The translations under genes and the position numbers were made by a program. Positions 32,360-41,236 of a stretch of 64,000 bases of DNA are shown one piece after another (position 1 is the first letter of the stretch; every line of letters begins with the position of its first letter). The stretch comes from Bdellovibrio sp. SKB1291214 (GTDB lineage Bacteria; Bdellovibrionota; Bdellovibrionia; Bdellovibrionales; Bdellovibrionaceae): positions 3,162,001 to 3,226,000 of the forward strand of contig NZ_CP106855.1 of assembly GCF_002209355.2 (NCBI RefSeq), given 5' to 3'. The notes below the pieces were generated by a model that saw only the letters and a list, made by a program, of their open reading frames with translations, did not search any database and was not told the origin of the DNA.

Positions 32360-34399
32360 ATGGTTACGTCCAAATCCCAAGCGTTGCAAAAGTTGCTTCT
32401 GGTTGTGGGGCTCTTGTTTTTTCTTTTAGTTTCCTTGAATGCACACTCTCAGACCATTCAGCACAACATGAATGTCGAATTAATTCCGGGCTTGAAATCC
32501 ATCAAAGTCGTAGACACGCTTCGCTTTCCGAAAGATACTCCCCGCAAAATCAGTTTTCTTTTACACAAGGATCTAAGCGTAGCCGTATTAAGCGCTGATG
32601 ATACTTTAACAGTTTTACATGCGGCTTCTGGCGATGAAACGTTCACGGAGTATGGTCTCACTTTGGGTGAAGGAAATGAGATTGCGACTCTTGCGTACGG
32701 TGGAGTGATTTCGGGTTTGATATCTAACGAAGGAGCTGCATTATTTGGCGAAACCTATTGGTATCCCAAATTCTTAGGTCAAATGATCAGCTTTGATGCG
32801 ACTGTAAAAGCGCCCAGCTCTTGGCGTGCGCTGATGCAAGGACAAGTAGCGAAACTTGAGGCAGGTCCAGACTTTACGATCACTCGCTATAATGAAATCT
32901 ATCCCCAGCAAGACATGTATTTAATCGCTGCGGCTTTCAAGATTTATAGTTTAACGGCTAACGATGGAAAACTCTACCAGGTCTTTCTTCGTAAAGATGA
33001 TTCCGCACTGGCACAAAGCTATCTGTCACTGATTCCCGAATACATCCGCCATTATTCAGAAATTTTGGGAGCTTACCCTTACTCCTCCTTTAGCGTTGTT
33101 GAAAATATGTGGGAGTCTGGTTACGGAATGCCCGGCTTTACGTTACTGGGGCCTTCGGTGATCCGCTTACCTTTTATTCTGACAACATCGCTACCTCACG
33201 AGATTTTGCACAACTGGTGGGGCAACAGCGTCTATGTAAATTATGAATCCGGTAACTGGAGCGAAGGTCTTACGACTTATATGGCGGATTACTGGCAAGC
33301 TGAAAAGTCAGGCACCGCACGCGAATATCGAATGAATGTTTTGATGAACTATTCCGACTTCGTCGCAACCAATCCGGATAAAGATTTTGCTTTAAAGGAT
33401 TTTCGCGGTCGTCACAGCTCCAGCACTCAAGCCGTGGGTTATGGTAAAACCATGATGCTTTTCACGATGTTGGAACATAAATTTGGAAAAGCCCTGGTGG
33501 ATAAATCTTTGAGCCATTTTTATTCATCCCACCAGTTTCAGCAAGCCAGCTTCGTGGACATCCAAACAAGTTTTGAAAAAGTCACGGGGCATGATTTAAG
33601 TGGTTTCTTTGCGCAATGGGTGAACCGCACAGGGGCACCAGAAATTGCTTTGAGTGATGCGCGGGTGATGGGTTGGACCGATGGAAGATATAATGTCGCA
33701 TTCGAACTTCGCCAGTTGCAAACTCCGGTTTATGACTTAGATGTTCCGGTGGTTTTAACTTTTGAAAACTCTCAAGAGATTCGTTTAAAAATTAAATTAA
33801 ATAGTTCTCGTCAGCCCACAGTCCTTATGACGTCGCAACGTCCATTGAAAATTTCCGTTGATCCAGACTTTCTGGTTTTCCGAAAGCTTTACTCCGAGGA
33901 ACGACCTGCCACTTTGTCTCAGATTTTTGGCTCCCCTTTGGTTCATTTTTATTCTGAGCGGGGTCACAAAGGTGCTGAAGGTTTCATTAAAGTTTGGAGT
34001 GGAAAAATCGAAGGTCGTACAACCTCACAATATATCGAAGACGGTGCTCCCCTTTCGGATGAAGGAGCGTTGGTCTTTGTGGGAGACGCCCCCGCATTTG
34101 CTGAGTTTGTGAGAGCGCAACTTCAAGATCAAAAATTCGAACTGACAAATCAGACCATCACCATTCAGGATCAAATTTTTGATTTAAAAGATACGAGCAC
34201 CGCTCTGGTCATGGGCTTAAAAGGTCGTAAAGGCCAAACCTTGGCGTGGGTGCGTTGGAGTTCCGGCAGTGACCCGGAAGAGTGGGCCTCGCGTCTGACT
34301 CACTACGGAACCTTTGGAATCTTGGCCTTTAAAGGACGTCCCGTGGCTTTAAAAAGCAGCTGGCCTGTTAGCGCGACACCTCTGCAATCAGAATTCTAG
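32360..34399 (+). CDS. Exported M1-like (gluzincin) metallopeptidase
   Basis: 679 residues. Signal peptide residues 1 to about 30 (ending LNAHSQT). The zinc motif HEILH lies at residues 280-284 and the third ligand, Glu in NWSEGLTTY, 17 residues later (M1 enzymes usually have 18). VVENMWESGYGMPGF just upstream corresponds to the family's GxMEN exopeptidase loop, but in altered form, so true aminopeptidase action is uncertain. The C-terminal 250 residues form an extra beta-rich then alpha/beta domain. Predicted periplasmic or secreted, fitting breakdown of peptides during predation. Confidence 0.8.
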   Translation: MVTSKSQALQKLLLVVGLLFFLLVSLNAHSQTIQHNMNVELIPGLKSIKVVDTLRFPKDTPRKISFLLHKDLSVAVLSADDTLTVLHAASGDETFTEYGLTLGEGNEIATLAYGGVISGLISNEGAALFGETYWYPKFLGQMISFDATVKAPSSWRALMQGQVAKLEAGPDFTITRYNEIYPQQDMYLIAAAFKIYSLTANDGKLYQVFLRKDDSALAQSYLSLIPEYIRHYSEILGAYPYSSFSVVENMWESGYGMPGFTLLGPSVIRLPFILTTSLPHEILHNWWGNSVYVNYESGNWSEGLTTYMADYWQAEKSGTAREYRMNVLMNYSDFVATNPDKDFALKDFRGRHSSSTQAVGYGKTMMLFTMLEHKFGKALVDKSLSHFYSSHQFQQASFVDIQTSFEKVTGHDLSGFFAQWVNRTGAPEIALSDARVMGWTDGRYNVAFELRQLQTPVYDLDVPVVLTFENSQEIRLKIKLNSSRQPTVLMTSQRPLKISVDPDFLVFRKLYSEERPATLSQIFGSPLVHFYSERGHKGAEGFIKVWSGKIEGRTTSQYIEDGAPLSDEGALVFVGDAPAFAEFVRAQLQDQKFELTNQTITIQDQIFDLKDTSTALVMGLKGRKGQTLAWVRWSSGSDPEEWASRLTHYGTFGILAFKGRPVALKSSWPVSATPLQSEF

Positions 34400-34507
34400 C
34401 AGAAGGAAGCCGGACAGGATTTCCATGGGTTTTCAGGGTGATGACTTTTTTACCTTTGCAGAACAGTAATTAGCACATTTAGGGATGCTTATCATAGATT
34501 GGCAAAC

Positions 34508-35296
34508 ATGTTGGATGTCAAAAAACCAGGAATACTTTTAGCCTTCGCGCTTTTCTTTGCGATGCCCGTGCACGCCAAAAAAGTGTTCCGCGTTCTTATG
34601 GAAGATAATTGGCCTCCCTATGCCTATGTGAAAGACGGACAACCTGCTGGGCTTTCCATTGATCTCATCAAGGCTGCCATGCGCATCGAAGGCGCTGAAG
34701 TTCAAATCCAACAAGTCCCTTATTTGCGTTGCATGGCTTTGACCGAACCCGATGGCAAAGAAATCGCCTGCGCTAACACGGCTAAAAACGAAGAGTTGGC
34801 AGCGAAATACGTTTTTCCAACATCGTATTTGTTCCGCTCTCGTGGCCTGATAGTGGCAAGCAAACGTAAAATCAAAGAGTCTATCAGAAAATTTAAAAAA
34901 GTTTCTGACCTTGAATACAAAACGGTGGCACTCCCAAGTGGCTTTACCTTTGGCAAAGAATTTGACGATAACACGCGCATTTTGCGCTATTACACCGTCA
35001 ACGACATGACGTCCCTTAAGCTGGTGGAATCAGGTCGAGTGAAATTCGCTGCGATTGATGAAATGGTTTTGTATTACTATCTGAATCATCATCCAGAACT
35101 GAAAGATGTCATCGTCCCGGTGATTGATTTGACGAACGAACCTATTTATATGCAGCTTTCAAAAACTCAACCTGAGGCTATCGAGCTTCGCGACAAGTTT
35201 GAGCGTGGCATGACGGCCCTCAAAGCCTCCCCAGAGTACGAACAGCTTTTACAAAAGTACCTGGGTAAAGGCGTTCCTGTAGATAAATTTAAATAA
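34508..35296 (+). CDS. Periplasmic amino-acid-type solute-binding protein (SBP_bac_3)
   Basis: About 262 residues from the ATG at 34508; a TTG three codons earlier is possible. Signal peptide ends PVHAKK. The mature protein starts VFRVLMEDNWPPYAYVKDGQPAGLSIDLIKAAM, the classic opening of family-3 solute-binding proteins, and ends KASPEYEQLLQKYLG. No permease or ATPase gene is adjacent, so this is an orphan binding protein; such orphans in this group often act as sensors or have degenerate ligands. It converges on the subtilase gene. Confidence 0.8.
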   Translation: MLDVKKPGILLAFALFFAMPVHAKKVFRVLMEDNWPPYAYVKDGQPAGLSIDLIKAAMRIEGAEVQIQQVPYLRCMALTEPDGKEIACANTAKNEELAAKYVFPTSYLFRSRGLIVASKRKIKESIRKFKKVSDLEYKTVALPSGFTFGKEFDDNTRILRYYTVNDMTSLKLVESGRVKFAAIDEMVLYYYLNHHPELKDVIVPVIDLTNEPIYMQLSKTQPEAIELRDKFERGMTALKASPEYEQLLQKYLGKGVPVDKFK

Positions 35297-36928
35297 TTAA
35301 AACGAATCCGAGTGAGCCATAATTCCAGGCTCACTCATCCAGCGAATTCCAGTTGCTGCTCTGACAGCATTTTCTGCATTAAGCAATCCTGCCCCATACT
35401 CGTTTTTAGAATTCTCCCCTGCCGGTGCCGATGCTGTTCGCATCAAGATCTTTTTGATCTCAGTGGATTTAAGCTTTTTATTAGCAGCCTTCATAAGGGC
35501 CACAACACCCGTTACGTGAGGCGCTGCCATGCTGGTACCACTCATCACTTGGAAACCCGTCGTGCCTGCTTGGAGCGTTGCTAAAACCCTTTCACCGCGG
35601 GAAACACGTTCCTGAATGGCCGTGGCATTTTTCTTTTCGATCATAAAAATCGAGATTGGCAGAGTCTTGCCTTCTTCCGTGAAGCGACCCACTTCAAGTC
35701 CGGGACGATTGTTCACAAAAATTATAGCGGCGGCCCCCGCTTTGATTGCGTTATTGATTTTATTCATGAATTTGCCAGAACCCCGACGAACCAAGGCAAA
35801 ACCACCTTTGATATTCTTACGAGCAAAATCCCCAGGCGTGTCACCTTCACCGCAATCAACCAGCTCACCTTTTAAAGATCCACGAACCTCGCGCGTCCCA
35901 CCAAATGTGCTTGCTAAAAACTTTACCGAAGAGCCATTTAAGAAATCAAAAAGGACGGAATACGATTTTCCCCGCGACAAAGGGAATGTCGAATAAACAT
36001 CCACGCCAGGGGCTACCACCGAAAGCTCGGGTCCGTACTGTGAAAATGTCGCACGCACCAAGCGGGGGTCCACTGCCCCCACAGCGATGACTGTTGGTAA
36101 AGCTGCAGGAAAGAAAACACGGTTGGATCCCCAGTTTCCGCTGGATGCAACAACCGAAACTCCCGCTTTGTCGGCACGCTTGATCGCTTCATCTTGGGCG
36201 GGGGTTGAAGAAATTCCTGAAATAGAGATATTCATCACATCGACTTTTTGTGAAACTCCCCAATTAATAGCAGATACGATTGCAGCGGTTGAGCAACCTT
36301 TTTCAAAACACGCACGGGCCATTAAGATTTTTGCTTTCGGAGCAACACCCGAAAAACCATTCACATCTTGTTTGCCAGAAATTATTCCAGCGACATGCGT
36401 TCCATGACCACGAATATCGGTGATGTCACTGCCATCACTTTCTCCGGTGAAGTCGCGACCTTTTTCGAAACTGTCTTTTAAATAGGGATGATTTTTATCC
36501 AAGCCACTGTCGATCAATAAAACGCGAGCTCCCTGGCCTTGTTCAGAAGCTGGCCATGCGGCCTGCGCGTGGATGGCGCCTACTCCCCAAGGAATTCCTG
36601 CAACAGGAGCTTCAACCACCGGAGATTTGCCTTTGGACTTATCAAGATAAAGTGGAACTTCCATCTGATAGGGAATGATTTGATCTTTTTCGACATAGCC
36701 CACGTCTGGATTTTGTTTCAGGCGTTCAAAGTCTGCTTCGCTATCGGAATGAATGATATAGGAATTAATCTGCAATAAGCGTGATTCAATCGTCCCATCG
36801 ATGTCTCGCTCAAAAGAGGGAGAGTTCCCAAACACAGGAAGCTGATCCTTCATCATAACGATGTAGCGAGCCGCAAACGCTTGCGGCATCAACAAGATCA
36901 GCAATGGAATCAACATCAAATTCTTCAC
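35297..36928 (-). CDS. Exported subtilisin-family serine peptidase (S8)
   Basis: 543 residues. Signal peptide 1-19, an inhibitor-I9-like propeptide to about 90, then the S8 catalytic domain with triad Asp140 (LLIDSGLD), His175 (RGHGTHVAG) and Ser466 (GTSMAAPHVTG). The stretch between about 330 and 440, with GGFALVRRGSGKFMNKINNAIKAGA, is a PA domain inserted in the catalytic domain, which commonly modulates substrate access. All key residues are present, so it should be active. Secreted subtilases are expanded in Bdellovibrio and suit prey digestion. The last codons carry a 9-bp inverted repeat at 35311. Confidence 0.93.
   Translation of the reverse strand: MKNLMLIPLLILLMPQAFAARYIVMMKDQLPVFGNSPSFERDIDGTIESRLLQINSYIIHSDSEADFERLKQNPDVGYVEKDQIIPYQMEVPLYLDKSKGKSPVVEAPVAGIPWGVGAIHAQAAWPASEQGQGARVLLIDSGLDKNHPYLKDSFEKGRDFTGESDGSDITDIRGHGTHVAGIISGKQDVNGFSGVAPKAKILMARACFEKGCSTAAIVSAINWGVSQKVDVMNISISGISSTPAQDEAIKRADKAGVSVVASSGNWGSNRVFFPAALPTVIAVGAVDPRLVRATFSQYGPELSVVAPGVDVYSTFPLSRGKSYSVLFDFLNGSSVKFLASTFGGTREVRGSLKGELVDCGEGDTPGDFARKNIKGGFALVRRGSGKFMNKINNAIKAGAAAIIFVNNRPGLEVGRFTEEGKTLPISIFMIEKKNATAIQERVSRGERVLATLQAGTTGFQVMSGTSMAAPHVTGVVALMKAANKKLKSTEIKKILMRTASAPAGENSKNEYGAGLLNAENAVRAATGIRWMSEPGIMAHSDSF
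35311..35337. repeat. Inverted repeat in the subtilase 3' end
   Basis: GAGTGAGCC and GGCTCACTC are perfect 9-bp arms around a 9-base loop, inside the final codons of the subtilase gene and just past the convergent binding-protein gene. No T-run, so it may be a protein-coding coincidence or a factor-assisted terminator. Confidence 0.5.
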
Positions 36929-36936
36929 TGGAGATC

Positions 36937-37965
36937 CTAATTATACTGAATCAAATAATCCCAAACCGGTCCGTATTGACGGTCAATTTGTGCAGACATT
37001 TTTTCGAGCAGTTCAATGTAGTAGTCATAATCGGAGTTTTCAGCTGCTTGCAGATGTTTGTGTGCCGTCATAATCATACTCTGCAGGGTTTTCGCTCTTT
37101 CAGGGACTGTTTTCCAATCTGCTTGCTGTGCACCCTGTTCAAGTTTTACCTGGGCCTGCAGACCATAGTGATCAGACAAAGGAGATTTCTGACCGCCGCG
37201 TAGATTGATTTGAGAACTTTGCAGCTGCCATTTCCAGTTCATGTTCTTTGTGATATTGGAAACAAAGATAAAATCTAAAATCCAATTGCCTTTCTCATCA
37301 GACAAAGGATTTTGCGTACCACAAAAAGTGCATTGCCCGTTATAACCAACCGTTTCTTCCTGCACATCGTGCACTCCAAGCAACATCTTAAAGAATTTCC
37401 ACTCGAAGGAGTCGGAGGTGAAATTAAAATCACCCGTCACCACCCATGGATATTCCAAGTTGCGCAGACGCCACTGAAAAATGTCCAACACCTGCGCAAT
37501 GCGTACACTGCCTGACATTGGATGGGTATGCACATTGGTCGCTAGGATCGGAGTGTTTACACCTGGCAGTTGAACCACCATGTTCATGAAACCTTTTTTA
37601 ACTCCCAAGACATCCTTTAAAGAATCCATAAAGCCGTCAGAGTTCACCGCAAAAGTAAAAACGTCGGTGTGAGTAATTTGCCCCTTGGTCAGGGCCATCA
37701 AACCAATTTTTAGATCCATATTGGGTGCGCTGATGTTGAAAGAAGGTTGCAAATTTCCAATGAGAACATTTTGTTGCCCAGAATTCCAAACTTCTTGGAA
37801 ATGAACGATATCACAAGGTGCACTTAAGATTTCTTTGGAAAGTGCTTCAGAGCGAGACGTGATGCTGGGAGCATACATTGGACCGTAAGTGTTAAAAGTC
37901 TGAATGCAAATAGCATGGCTTAGGGATGCCGCAAGCATCCACCCGGCAAAAATTGCCCACTTCAT
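36937..37965 (-). CDS. Exported endonuclease/exonuclease/phosphatase-family hydrolase
   Basis: 342 residues with signal peptide MKWAIFAGWMLAASLSHA. The EEP fold (DNase I/sphingomyelinase superfamily) is shown by IVHFQEVWNS (metal-binding Glu), ATNVHTHPMSG, VVTGDFNFTSD (catalytic Asp and Asn), LDFIFVSN and the final LSDHYGL (general-base His). All hallmark residues are present. Sphingomyelinase-like phospholipase and secreted nuclease are both possible. A Cys pair CTFC is seen mid-domain. A helical C-terminal extension of about 60 residues follows. It is separated from the downstream subtilase by eight bases and probably co-transcribed. Confidence 0.85.
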   Translation of the reverse strand: MKWAIFAGWMLAASLSHAICIQTFNTYGPMYAPSITSRSEALSKEILSAPCDIVHFQEVWNSGQQNVLIGNLQPSFNISAPNMDLKIGLMALTKGQITHTDVFTFAVNSDGFMDSLKDVLGVKKGFMNMVVQLPGVNTPILATNVHTHPMSGSVRIAQVLDIFQWRLRNLEYPWVVTGDFNFTSDSFEWKFFKMLLGVHDVQEETVGYNGQCTFCGTQNPLSDEKGNWILDFIFVSNITKNMNWKWQLQSSQINLRGGQKSPLSDHYGLQAQVKLEQGAQQADWKTVPERAKTLQSMIMTAHKHLQAAENSDYDYYIELLEKMSAQIDRQYGPVWDYLIQYN

Positions 37966-38074
37966 ATTTCCCCTCCAGATGTAACCAGGCCTCTACCTTT
38001 GTCGGGAAAATAGAGGATTGCAACCATTATATGCAGTTTAAGATTAATGGCATTTTGGCCGATTTTAAGAACAT

Positions 38075-40624
38075 ATGAAAAGCAGAGTTTTCACAATCAT
38101 TTCGGCACTTTCTCTGGTTCTAGCATCCTGTCAAACACCAGCGCCAATGGTCGTGAATGACCCATGCGATGCATCGCGCGATCCCGCGTCAGAAAGACTG
38201 ATGTGCGCAAAGGTTTTTGAGAACTCTCAAGATCTTGCGCCGCCGATTACGGATCCGGCAGCCCCCGTCACTTTTAAAACCATCAACAAAAAATTAGAAT
38301 GGGACAAATGGATTGAAACGGAAATTGATTTCCTTCGCTTTTACAGCGAGCGATCCTTGAAACGCGGCACCGACAGCAATGGTCTGCATGGCACTGAGGT
38401 TTGGGGCTTTGCAAATTATAAAGCCTATGTCGAAGCGCGCGATATTTTAAATAGAATCCCTATCGGAAAATTAGATATCAATCGTTCCCTGATAATGAAA
38501 ATTCATGAAGCGGGCTCCGAAGGTATCAAAAAAGAAGCCTGGTTGATGGGTAAGCTTATGCCCAAGAACATGTCTGTCGGTAACAGTACAGGGTTTAAGG
38601 TTCGCCAAAACATCGGCGGAGATCCCGTCTTTCATCCCTTGAAAGAAAGTCAGTACGAAGCGTTAAAGTCCAATCCTTGGATCAAAAAATTCATCGAACT
38701 TCCTTGGCCATTAAGTCGCAAAGAAAAGCGTCGTGGATGGATTGTCTATGGAGATTACCGTACAGTTCAATCCGCTGTGAATGAACTGTCGACTTGGTAC
38801 TATAAAAACAAGAAAACCATGGACCCCATTGATTTAGCGGCCGAGTTTCAGTACCGCTTTGTTTCAATCCATCCGTTCATCGATGGCAATGGCAGAACTT
38901 CGATGCTATTGGCAAACCGAATTTTGCAAGAAGCTGGTTATCCTGGCGTGATGAACACCTTCCCAGGTTATGACATTTACTATGACCTTGGAACTTGGAA
39001 GCAAGTCTTCCGCAACAGTGTTGCGCAGTACGGGGAAATGGTTCGAGATGTTGTAATATCAGATCCTGCCGTTCCCACCGTCAATAATATCAATCGCGAC
39101 CATGAGCCGCGCACGGCTCTTTTGCCTCCCGAAGCCTCGAACGACAAAAAATCCCAATGGGGGGAACTGGATACCCGACTAAAAAAGAAGTTCAAATGGA
39201 TGAACGACACTATTTCTGCAAAAAATAAGTTCATCAAAATCGGCGACGGAACTTACACGATGTTAACCGATGGGTTTTTCTATAATTCTATGGGAATCCC
39301 CCATGCGCTCTTCAATAGAAAGCTTTACCCGATCGCCGATCGCACGTACTTGCTTTATGGTGAAGGGGGCGAACTTGCCCCGCATGTATTTGCTCGTCGC
39401 AGTTTAACTCTCGCTCACCGCAAAGTTTTTAGAGATCACATGCAATACGCAATGGATTTACAAGCCGGGAAAATCCAAGCCAAGGACATCGAAGTGATTC
39501 CTTATGATGTGATTAAAAATGCCAATGAACGTGGTGATATTTACCTGCACCCTTGGCAGGTCAATGTGTTTGAAAATGCAATTACGATCAAGGACACAGA
39601 TCCGCTTGCGATCTTAGCACAGACCCGCGGCTACCATACGGATTTTGAAAAAAGCTTCAACCAACGCACAGGCATCTCGATGTCTGACGTTGTGGCGCAA
39701 TATCAGTTCATGGAGATGAAATTCTCGAAATACATGGATTACGCAAAATCTGTGAACAACACCAACATGATTAACACCATCATGAAAAGCCGCGAAAAAT
39801 ATTTTGAAGCGGCAAAATCAATTTTGGCCGAGGGTGAAAAACAGATCGAGAATGCTCCAGCATCTTTGCAAATCACAATTAAGAAGGCACCGAGAGTGAC
39901 GTTCTTTGAAAAATACAAATCCTACACGAACCTGGCATTCCCTTCTTTAAAGCAGGCCTTGGATGCTCGGGGCGATGAAAATATCGTCCTGCTCCGCAGT
40001 GATATGGGTTCGGTTGAAAAAACGGGTTTTATTTCCAATCAATCCTATATTGATTTGGCAAAATCACTTCCCGGCTACGACTCATTCAAGCTTTGGGTCA
40101 AACAAATGAGAGACAAGGTTGGCGACGACAAGCACGAACCCAAAGGCCTTGAAGCGCAACTTAGGAAAATGATTCCGGGTTTTGATAAACTGGCGGTTCG
40201 AATTAATTCGGCACTGCAAAACAATCGCTATGATCGCCGGGGTGTAGCTGATGAGTTTGCTCGCGAGTTTGTTGATCATTACACGCATGCCTTGGATACA
40301 CCATTAAAAGACCATATTTCATTATCAACATCCACAGACCTGTATTTCGCCTATATAGGACAAGGACTTGAACCAAATATCCCTTTCCTGGCTCCAGGTT
40401 TGGGCGGAGGCATCTATTTTGTCCGTTTGAACAAGAGCACACTGGCTTCGACAATGTCGACGCCTTACCCGACGGAGTTTGAAATCTTGTCTCAAAAGAA
40501 CATCTCGCCGTTTAAAATTATCGATAAAGTGACGATCGAACACTTTAATAAGGAAAAAAATGAAAAGAAATATGAGACCATCAATGCGGCTGTGGATGAA
40601 GCCTTTTACGTATTCCCTGAATAA
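38075..40624 (+). CDS. Large lipoprotein with Fic domain and C-terminal ADP-ribosyltransferase-like domain
   Basis: 849 residues. The lipobox SLVLASC gives lipidation at Cys19, so the protein is exported and membrane-anchored. A Fic domain carries HPFIDGNGRT at 266-275; Fic enzymes transfer AMP or another nucleotide moiety to target hydroxyls. The catalytic His, acidic residue and first Arg are intact, but the last Arg of the consensus (GNGRxxR) is Met277. At the C-terminus IVLLRSD (Arg641), SLSTSTD (STS 751-753) and PTEFEIL (ExE 801-803) fall in the R-S-E order of ADP-ribosyltransferases such as the C3/VIP2 class. The two-domain reading is mine. No antitoxin gene is adjacent. Confidence 0.75.
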   Translation: MKSRVFTIISALSLVLASCQTPAPMVVNDPCDASRDPASERLMCAKVFENSQDLAPPITDPAAPVTFKTINKKLEWDKWIETEIDFLRFYSERSLKRGTDSNGLHGTEVWGFANYKAYVEARDILNRIPIGKLDINRSLIMKIHEAGSEGIKKEAWLMGKLMPKNMSVGNSTGFKVRQNIGGDPVFHPLKESQYEALKSNPWIKKFIELPWPLSRKEKRRGWIVYGDYRTVQSAVNELSTWYYKNKKTMDPIDLAAEFQYRFVSIHPFIDGNGRTSMLLANRILQEAGYPGVMNTFPGYDIYYDLGTWKQVFRNSVAQYGEMVRDVVISDPAVPTVNNINRDHEPRTALLPPEASNDKKSQWGELDTRLKKKFKWMNDTISAKNKFIKIGDGTYTMLTDGFFYNSMGIPHALFNRKLYPIADRTYLLYGEGGELAPHVFARRSLTLAHRKVFRDHMQYAMDLQAGKIQAKDIEVIPYDVIKNANERGDIYLHPWQVNVFENAITIKDTDPLAILAQTRGYHTDFEKSFNQRTGISMSDVVAQYQFMEMKFSKYMDYAKSVNNTNMINTIMKSREKYFEAAKSILAEGEKQIENAPASLQITIKKAPRVTFFEKYKSYTNLAFPSLKQALDARGDENIVLLRSDMGSVEKTGFISNQSYIDLAKSLPGYDSFKLWVKQMRDKVGDDKHEPKGLEAQLRKMIPGFDKLAVRINSALQNNRYDRRGVADEFAREFVDHYTHALDTPLKDHISLSTSTDLYFAYIGQGLEPNIPFLAPGLGGGIYFVRLNKSTLASTMSTPYPTEFEILSQKNISPFKIIDKVTIEHFNKEKNEKKYETINAAVDEAFYVFPE

Positions 40625-40770
40625 GTGAATAGGAAAACGACAGCGCCGTCTTATATTGAGAAAGAGCGCCCGTTATTCATTAAAAAAACAGCCGCCGTTC
40701 CAACAACACGATATATTTAAAGAAACGACGACTTCGGCCCCGCCGAAAACCGCAAACTAAGGACAAAAAC

Positions 40771-41214
40771 ATGGCAATCTTCAAGCACCGCAGAAAATTA
40801 ATCGTCAACCGCGAGGTTCAGTACGATGCCTTGATGTTTGTGGGTCTGTTCGTAACGGGCATCTTTGTCGCCCAAGTCATCGCTGGTTGGGTTTTGATCA
40901 GCAAACTTGAAGACAAAGCGGCGGCGGGTGAATACGGTTCGATGTCGATTGCGGAATTCATTGCACGTCACAAAGTGATGTTTTTGATGAATGAATTTGT
41001 CGTGGTAATCGGCTGCTTGATCTTGGGCTTCTATCTTACAAATAGGGTCACAAGTCGTATTGTGGGTCCGCTCTTTAATATCCGCCGTATTTTAAATCGC
41101 GCTAGCCGCCAGGAAGAAGCCGCAGAGCCCGTTCAAATTCGTTTGCGTGAAGATGACTATTTCCAAGATCTTGCGAAAGATCTAAATGTAGCACTTCAAA
41201 AGAAAACGAAATAG
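40771..41214 (+). CDS. Two-helix membrane protein with HAMP-like region
   Basis: 147 residues. A basic N-terminus (FKHRRKLIVNREVQY) leads into a membrane helix (ALMFVGLFVTGIFVAQVIAGWVL), a short periplasmic loop, and a second helix (FLMNEFVVVIGCLILGFYL). NRVTSRIVGPLFNIRRILNRA then resembles a HAMP helix with its Pro, and a short cytoplasmic tail ends the protein. It looks like a receptor lacking any output domain. No partner is adjacent. A TTCGGC-CCC-GCCGAA hairpin precedes it. Confidence 0.65.
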   Translation: MAIFKHRRKLIVNREVQYDALMFVGLFVTGIFVAQVIAGWVLISKLEDKAAAGEYGSMSIAEFIARHKVMFLMNEFVVVIGCLILGFYLTNRVTSRIVGPLFNIRRILNRASRQEEAAEPVQIRLREDDYFQDLAKDLNVALQKKTK

Positions 41215-41236
41215 AGCGAGTGTTCACTCCTCTGTA

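Noticed and set aside
38075-40624. Doc-type toxin of a toxin-antitoxin pair
   Set aside because: The Fic protein is a very large lipoprotein, and no small antitoxin gene precedes or follows it.
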